From assembly GCF_003050705.1 (NCBI RefSeq), contig NZ_QAOG01000002.1, forward strand, positions 706,889-770,888: a DNA stretch of 64,000 bases. The letters are read 5' to 3'. The notes below the pieces were generated by a model. The model was not told where the DNA came from and did not search any database. It saw nothing but the letters and a program-made list of their open reading frames with translations. Shown here one piece after another: positions 61,433 through 64,000 of this stretch. A program made the translations under genes and the position numbers. Positions within the stretch are counted from its first letter, which is position 1, and the number at the start of each line of letters is the position of its first letter. The stretch is from Sphingomonas aurantiaca (GTDB lineage: Bacteria; Pseudomonadota; Alphaproteobacteria; Sphingomonadales; Sphingomonadaceae).

Positions 61433-63436
61433 TCATGACCGTCCTTGTATCTTGATACCGTCGCCGGCGAGCATGGTCGCGACCATGGTCGCCGGCATCG
61501 GCCGTGCGAGGAGATAGCCCTGCACCGCATCGCAGCGCGTCCGCCGCAACTGGTCGAGCTGCGCTTGCGTCTCGATTCCCTCGGCCACCGTCCGCATGCC
61601 GAGTTTGGCCGCGAGATCGATGACCGTCTGCACGATCGCCACCGACGCCGGGCTCTGCTCGAGATCGGCGATGAACGACCGGTCGATCTTGAGCGTCTGG
61701 AACGGGAATTTGGTCAAATAGCTGAGCGACGAATAGCCGGTGCCAAAATCGTCGAGCGTCGTGCGGACATGGAGGCGGTTGATCGCGTCGAGCGCCGCGA
61801 GCGATGCCTCGATATCGTCGAGCAGCACAGACTCGGTCACTTCGAGCTCGAGCCGCTCCGCCTCCAGCCCGCTCGAGGCCAGCGCGCTCATGATGACCAT
61901 CGGCAGGTTGGTCGCGCGCAACTGGACCGGCGACAGGTTGACCGCGATCTTCACATCGGCCGGCCAGCTGCTCGCCGTCCGGCAGGCCTCGCGAATGACC
62001 CAGCTCCCGATCGGCACGATCAACCCATTGTCTTCGGCGATCGGAATGAATTCGGCCGGCGAGATCGATCCGTGGCGGCGATTGGTCCAGCGCAACAGCG
62101 CCTCGCACGACAGGATGCGCTGGCCCGCAAGGTCGAAGATCGGCTGAAACATCAGCTGAAACTCGCCGCGTTCCAGTGCGCCCTGGAGTTCGCTGGCAAG
62201 ATCGCGGCTGCGCTCGACCTTTTCGTCCATCAGGGGTTCGTAGAAGCACATCTGGCCGCGCCCGCTGTCCTTCGCACGGTACAGCGCGAGGTCGGCATTC
62301 TTGAGCAACGTGTCAGCATCGGTGCCGTCGACCGGCGCGATCGCGATGCCCAGCGACGCACCGACATGCAGCAGGCGGCCGTCATAATGAACCGGCTGCT
62401 CGACGAGATCGATGATCCTGCGCCCGATCGAGGCCGCGCCGTCGCGGTGCTCGACGTCGCAGACAACCGCGAACTCGTCGCCGCCCAGCCGCGCGACGAT
62501 CCCCGTGCTGCCGAACGCCTCGTTCAGCCGGCGTGCGACTCCGGCAAGCAGCGCATTGCCCGCAAGATGCCCGAACGAGTCGTTGATCTCCTTGAAGCGA
62601 TCCAGATCGATCCAGTGGATCGTCAGCCACCGTTCCGCGGTGCACAGCGTCCGCAGCCGCGCCTCGAACTGCTCGCGGAACGCGGTGCGATTGGCGACGC
62701 CCGTCAGATCGTCGCGCCGTGCGACCGCGGCATGATATTCCGCCAGCGCGACCTTCTCCCGGGAGACCGTGGTCGCCTGCAGGATCACGCCATAGGTCTG
62801 CAGCGTGATGTCCATCATCGCCACGACGAACAGCATGATCACCACGGCAAGCGCGATCTTCAGCGGGTCGAACGACAGGATCAGCCCAAAGGACAGCGGC
62901 AACGAGGCAAAGCATAATTGCGACAGCGCGATCCAGGGGCGGCCCGCATTGCGTCCCGCGATACCCGCCGCATAGCCGATCGTCGTGGTTACCGCGAGCA
63001 GCTGGAGCACCGCCTCGTCGGTATAGACCAGTGCCAGCAGCCCGAACACGCCGAGTAGCGCGGAGTAGGACAGCGCGCCGAACCGATAGAGCATCTCCTT
63101 GTCGGCAAGCTGCGACGCGGTGGCGGCGCCGCGCCGCGCCGATCGCGGCCATATCCCGATCGCATCGCTAACCCGGATGCCGGCGACGATCAGGATCGCC
63201 ACGGCGCACAGGATCATCGATCGACTGCCGCTGACGAGCGCGACCACGCCCATCATTCCGCTTGAGGTGATCGCACCGATCACGAGCGATTGCGGGGACG
63301 CGTAGAGCGAGCCGACAAGCGTCTCGCGCACAGAGGCGGCGATAGCGTGATCAGAGTGCCGGAGCTGCGTCAGGCGGGATATCAGACCAGTCATGAACAC
63401 CGCCATGAACGACACAAGTGTATAAGCAACAAACAA
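61433..63436 (-). CDS. Membrane-bound GGDEF-EAL cyclic-di-GMP protein
   Basis: 667 residues. The N-terminal half has several hydrophobic helices (about residues 40-70, 75-95, 120-150, 155-175, 180-215), a membrane sensor. Then GGDEF (DDLTGVANRTAFREQF, active site ARLGGDEFAVVCDVE) and EAL (LSCEALLRWTNRRHGSISPAEFIPIAEDNGLI, TLDDFGTGYSSLSYLTKFPFQTLKIDRSFI, VVAEGIET-type TVAEGIETQAQLDQL). Both catalytic motifs look intact, so both synthesis and hydrolysis of c-di-GMP are possible; which dominates is unknown. The start is unclear: TTG at 63436 has AGGA close upstream and completes the first helix, while ATG 63406 or 63394 are alternatives. Ends 9 nt from the convergent RpfF-like gene. Confidence 0.9.
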   Translation of the reverse strand: MFVAYTLVSFMAVFMTGLISRLTQLRHSDHAIAASVRETLVGSLYASPQSLVIGAITSSGMMGVVALVSGSRSMILCAVAILIVAGIRVSDAIGIWPRSARRGAATASQLADKEMLYRFGALSYSALLGVFGLLALVYTDEAVLQLLAVTTTIGYAAGIAGRNAGRPWIALSQLCFASLPLSFGLILSFDPLKIALAVVIMLFVVAMMDITLQTYGVILQATTVSREKVALAEYHAAVARRDDLTGVANRTAFREQFEARLRTLCTAERWLTIHWIDLDRFKEINDSFGHLAGNALLAGVARRLNEAFGSTGIVARLGGDEFAVVCDVEHRDGAASIGRRIIDLVEQPVHYDGRLLHVGASLGIAIAPVDGTDADTLLKNADLALYRAKDSGRGQMCFYEPLMDEKVERSRDLASELQGALERGEFQLMFQPIFDLAGQRILSCEALLRWTNRRHGSISPAEFIPIAEDNGLIVPIGSWVIREACRTASSWPADVKIAVNLSPVQLRATNLPMVIMSALASSGLEAERLELEVTESVLLDDIEASLAALDAINRLHVRTTLDDFGTGYSSLSYLTKFPFQTLKIDRSFIADLEQSPASVAIVQTVIDLAAKLGMRTVAEGIETQAQLDQLRRTRCDAVQGYLLARPMPATMVATMLAGDGIKIQGRS

Positions 63437-63800
63437 AATCCTGAAAGCTGATCAAACGGTCGCGATTCCAAACGCTCGGCCCGTAACATCGGTCGCATAC
63501 GGGACCGAACGCTTTGGCAAGCTGAACGACGGACGCGAACACACGGGTCAGACATGCCATTTGCGTATCGCCGGTCCGCGTTTCCGGGCCGGTGCCTCCA
63601 CCGCGGACGCCAGGCGTCATACGTCGCGAGCATGAAAACTATGGCGTCGTATGCCCGATCGGGTCGGTGACCGCTGATCCATCTCCGTGCGCAATGTACG
63701 GGACTGGGCCATTCCAATCGCTTGGCTGAGGTCCGTGTGGGTGGGTTGGGGGCGCAGAACGAGTGGGCGGGCAAAAATTGCCACAAATATGCAAGAAAGT
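63437..63800. other. Gap of about 360 bases, no convincing gene
   Basis: Short frames on the minus strand overlap here, but none has a ribosome-binding site or recognisable motif. It should contain the promoter of the GGDEF-EAL gene near 63440-63500. Locally lower GC around 63410-63450 and 63760-63800. Confidence 0.45.
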
Positions 63801-63802
63801 GT

Positions 63803-63831
63803 TTGACGGGTGTGTGGGGTGGCCGTAGAGG
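63803..63831 (+). promoter_or_regulatory. Candidate rRNA-operon promoter
   Basis: TTGACG (63803-63808), 17-nt G-rich spacer, TAGAGG (63826-63831). A strong -35 with a G-rich spacer resembles alphaproteobacterial rRNA promoters. It is followed about 105 nt later by a boxA-like antitermination sequence. Confidence 0.55.
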
Positions 63832-63937
63832 GGTGTCACCGCAGCGGAGTGCCTCACCGGCTTCTGCAGCGGTCGCAAAAAACCAGATGCTCCAAGCTTC
63901 CTGCAAGGGAGGTTATGCGAGTGTCGGTATTTTTGTC

Positions 63938-63950
63938 GGCTCTTTGACAT
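63938..63950 (+). promoter_or_regulatory. boxA-like antitermination site, probable rrn leader
   Basis: GGCTCTTTGACAT matches the boxA consensus (GCTCTTTAACA) found in bacterial rRNA leaders. The following GATGAAGGGACATGTGGGCGG also looks like the leader preceding 16S rRNA in sphingomonads, as I recall it. The 16S gene itself would begin beyond the window. Confidence 0.6.
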
Positions 63951-64000
63951 TGTAGGTTTAGATGAAGGGACATGTGGGCGGCGGCTTGCGGTTTCCGGGC

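Noticed and set aside
63391..63906. Minus-strand frame of 171 codons upstream of the GGDEF-EAL gene
   Set aside because: Overlaps the 5' end of the GGDEF-EAL gene and the probable rrn promoter; Cys/Trp/Arg-rich, with no recognisable domain.
1..64000. CRISPR arrays, insertion sequences, prophage, tRNA genes
   Set aside because: No regularly spaced direct repeats, transposase or integrase motifs, or cloverleaf sequences were found by eye on either strand.

Overview
The window is GC-rich, gene-dense chromosomal DNA from an alphaproteobacterium, most likely a sphingomonad (Sphingomonas or a close relative). The evidence is the abundance of TonB-dependent receptors (four in 64 kb), the order divL-tsaE-amgK-murU-addB-addA-trxA, the DUF3617 and DUF4893 proteins, and dense small palindromic intergenic repeats. 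No transposon, prophage, CRISPR array or tRNA was seen. The left edge cuts an alpha/beta hydrolase. The right edge stops in what looks like the leader of a ribosomal RNA operon.

Layout. 1-8.6 kb is housekeeping: M2 dipeptidyl carboxypeptidase, AMP nucleosidase, type II peroxiredoxin, YqgE, and S-adenosylhomocysteinase behind a perfect 20-bp palindrome. 8.7-12.8 kb holds a PagL-like outer-membrane deacylase and a large TonB-dependent receptor. 13.1-24.5 kb is one codirectional block: a DivL-type pseudo-kinase with Tyr in place of the phospho-acceptor His, tRNA t6A protein TsaE, the AmgK/MurU peptidoglycan-recycling pair, AddB/AddA and thioredoxin. 24.6-30.1 kb has argJ, a TonB-C-domain protein and secA. 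30.1-35.7 kb has a histidine acid phosphatase, then a TPP riboswitch controlling a thiamine-uptake operon (TonB-dependent receptor, APH-fold kinase, PnuT-like permease). 35.7-41.6 kb has a GH127-type glycosidase and a receptor/phosphoinositide-specific phospholipase C pair. 41.7-49 kb is mixed: Spx/ArsC-like protein, DUF427, YpfJ-type metallopeptidase, 3-hydroxybutyrate dehydrogenase, CDF transporter, an ScfR/RamB-type regulator, and two small genes that are easy to miss. 50.3-59.7 kb is a glucan-utilisation locus: a LacI regulator, a carboxypeptidase-regulatory-domain receptor and a glycoamylase-like lipoprotein on one strand, a GH3 beta-glucosidase on the other, a perfect LacI-type operator between them, and a GPH-type sugar transporter at the end. 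59.9-63.4 kb has a DUF3617 protein, an RpfF-like DSF synthase and a GGDEF-EAL protein.

The most interesting items are: (i) the riboswitch-thiamine operon, where the leader appears to encode a 10-codon ORF overlapping the receptor start as TGATG and a visible sequestor/anti-sequestor arrangement; (ii) the glucan locus with its operator; (iii) the RpfF homologue with both catalytic Glu conserved; (iv) the ahcY palindrome; (v) the receptor-phospholipase operon; (vi) a set of paired inverted repeats whose arms are stem-GAAR-stem hairpins. All functional statements rest on recognising motifs by eye; no database search was possible.
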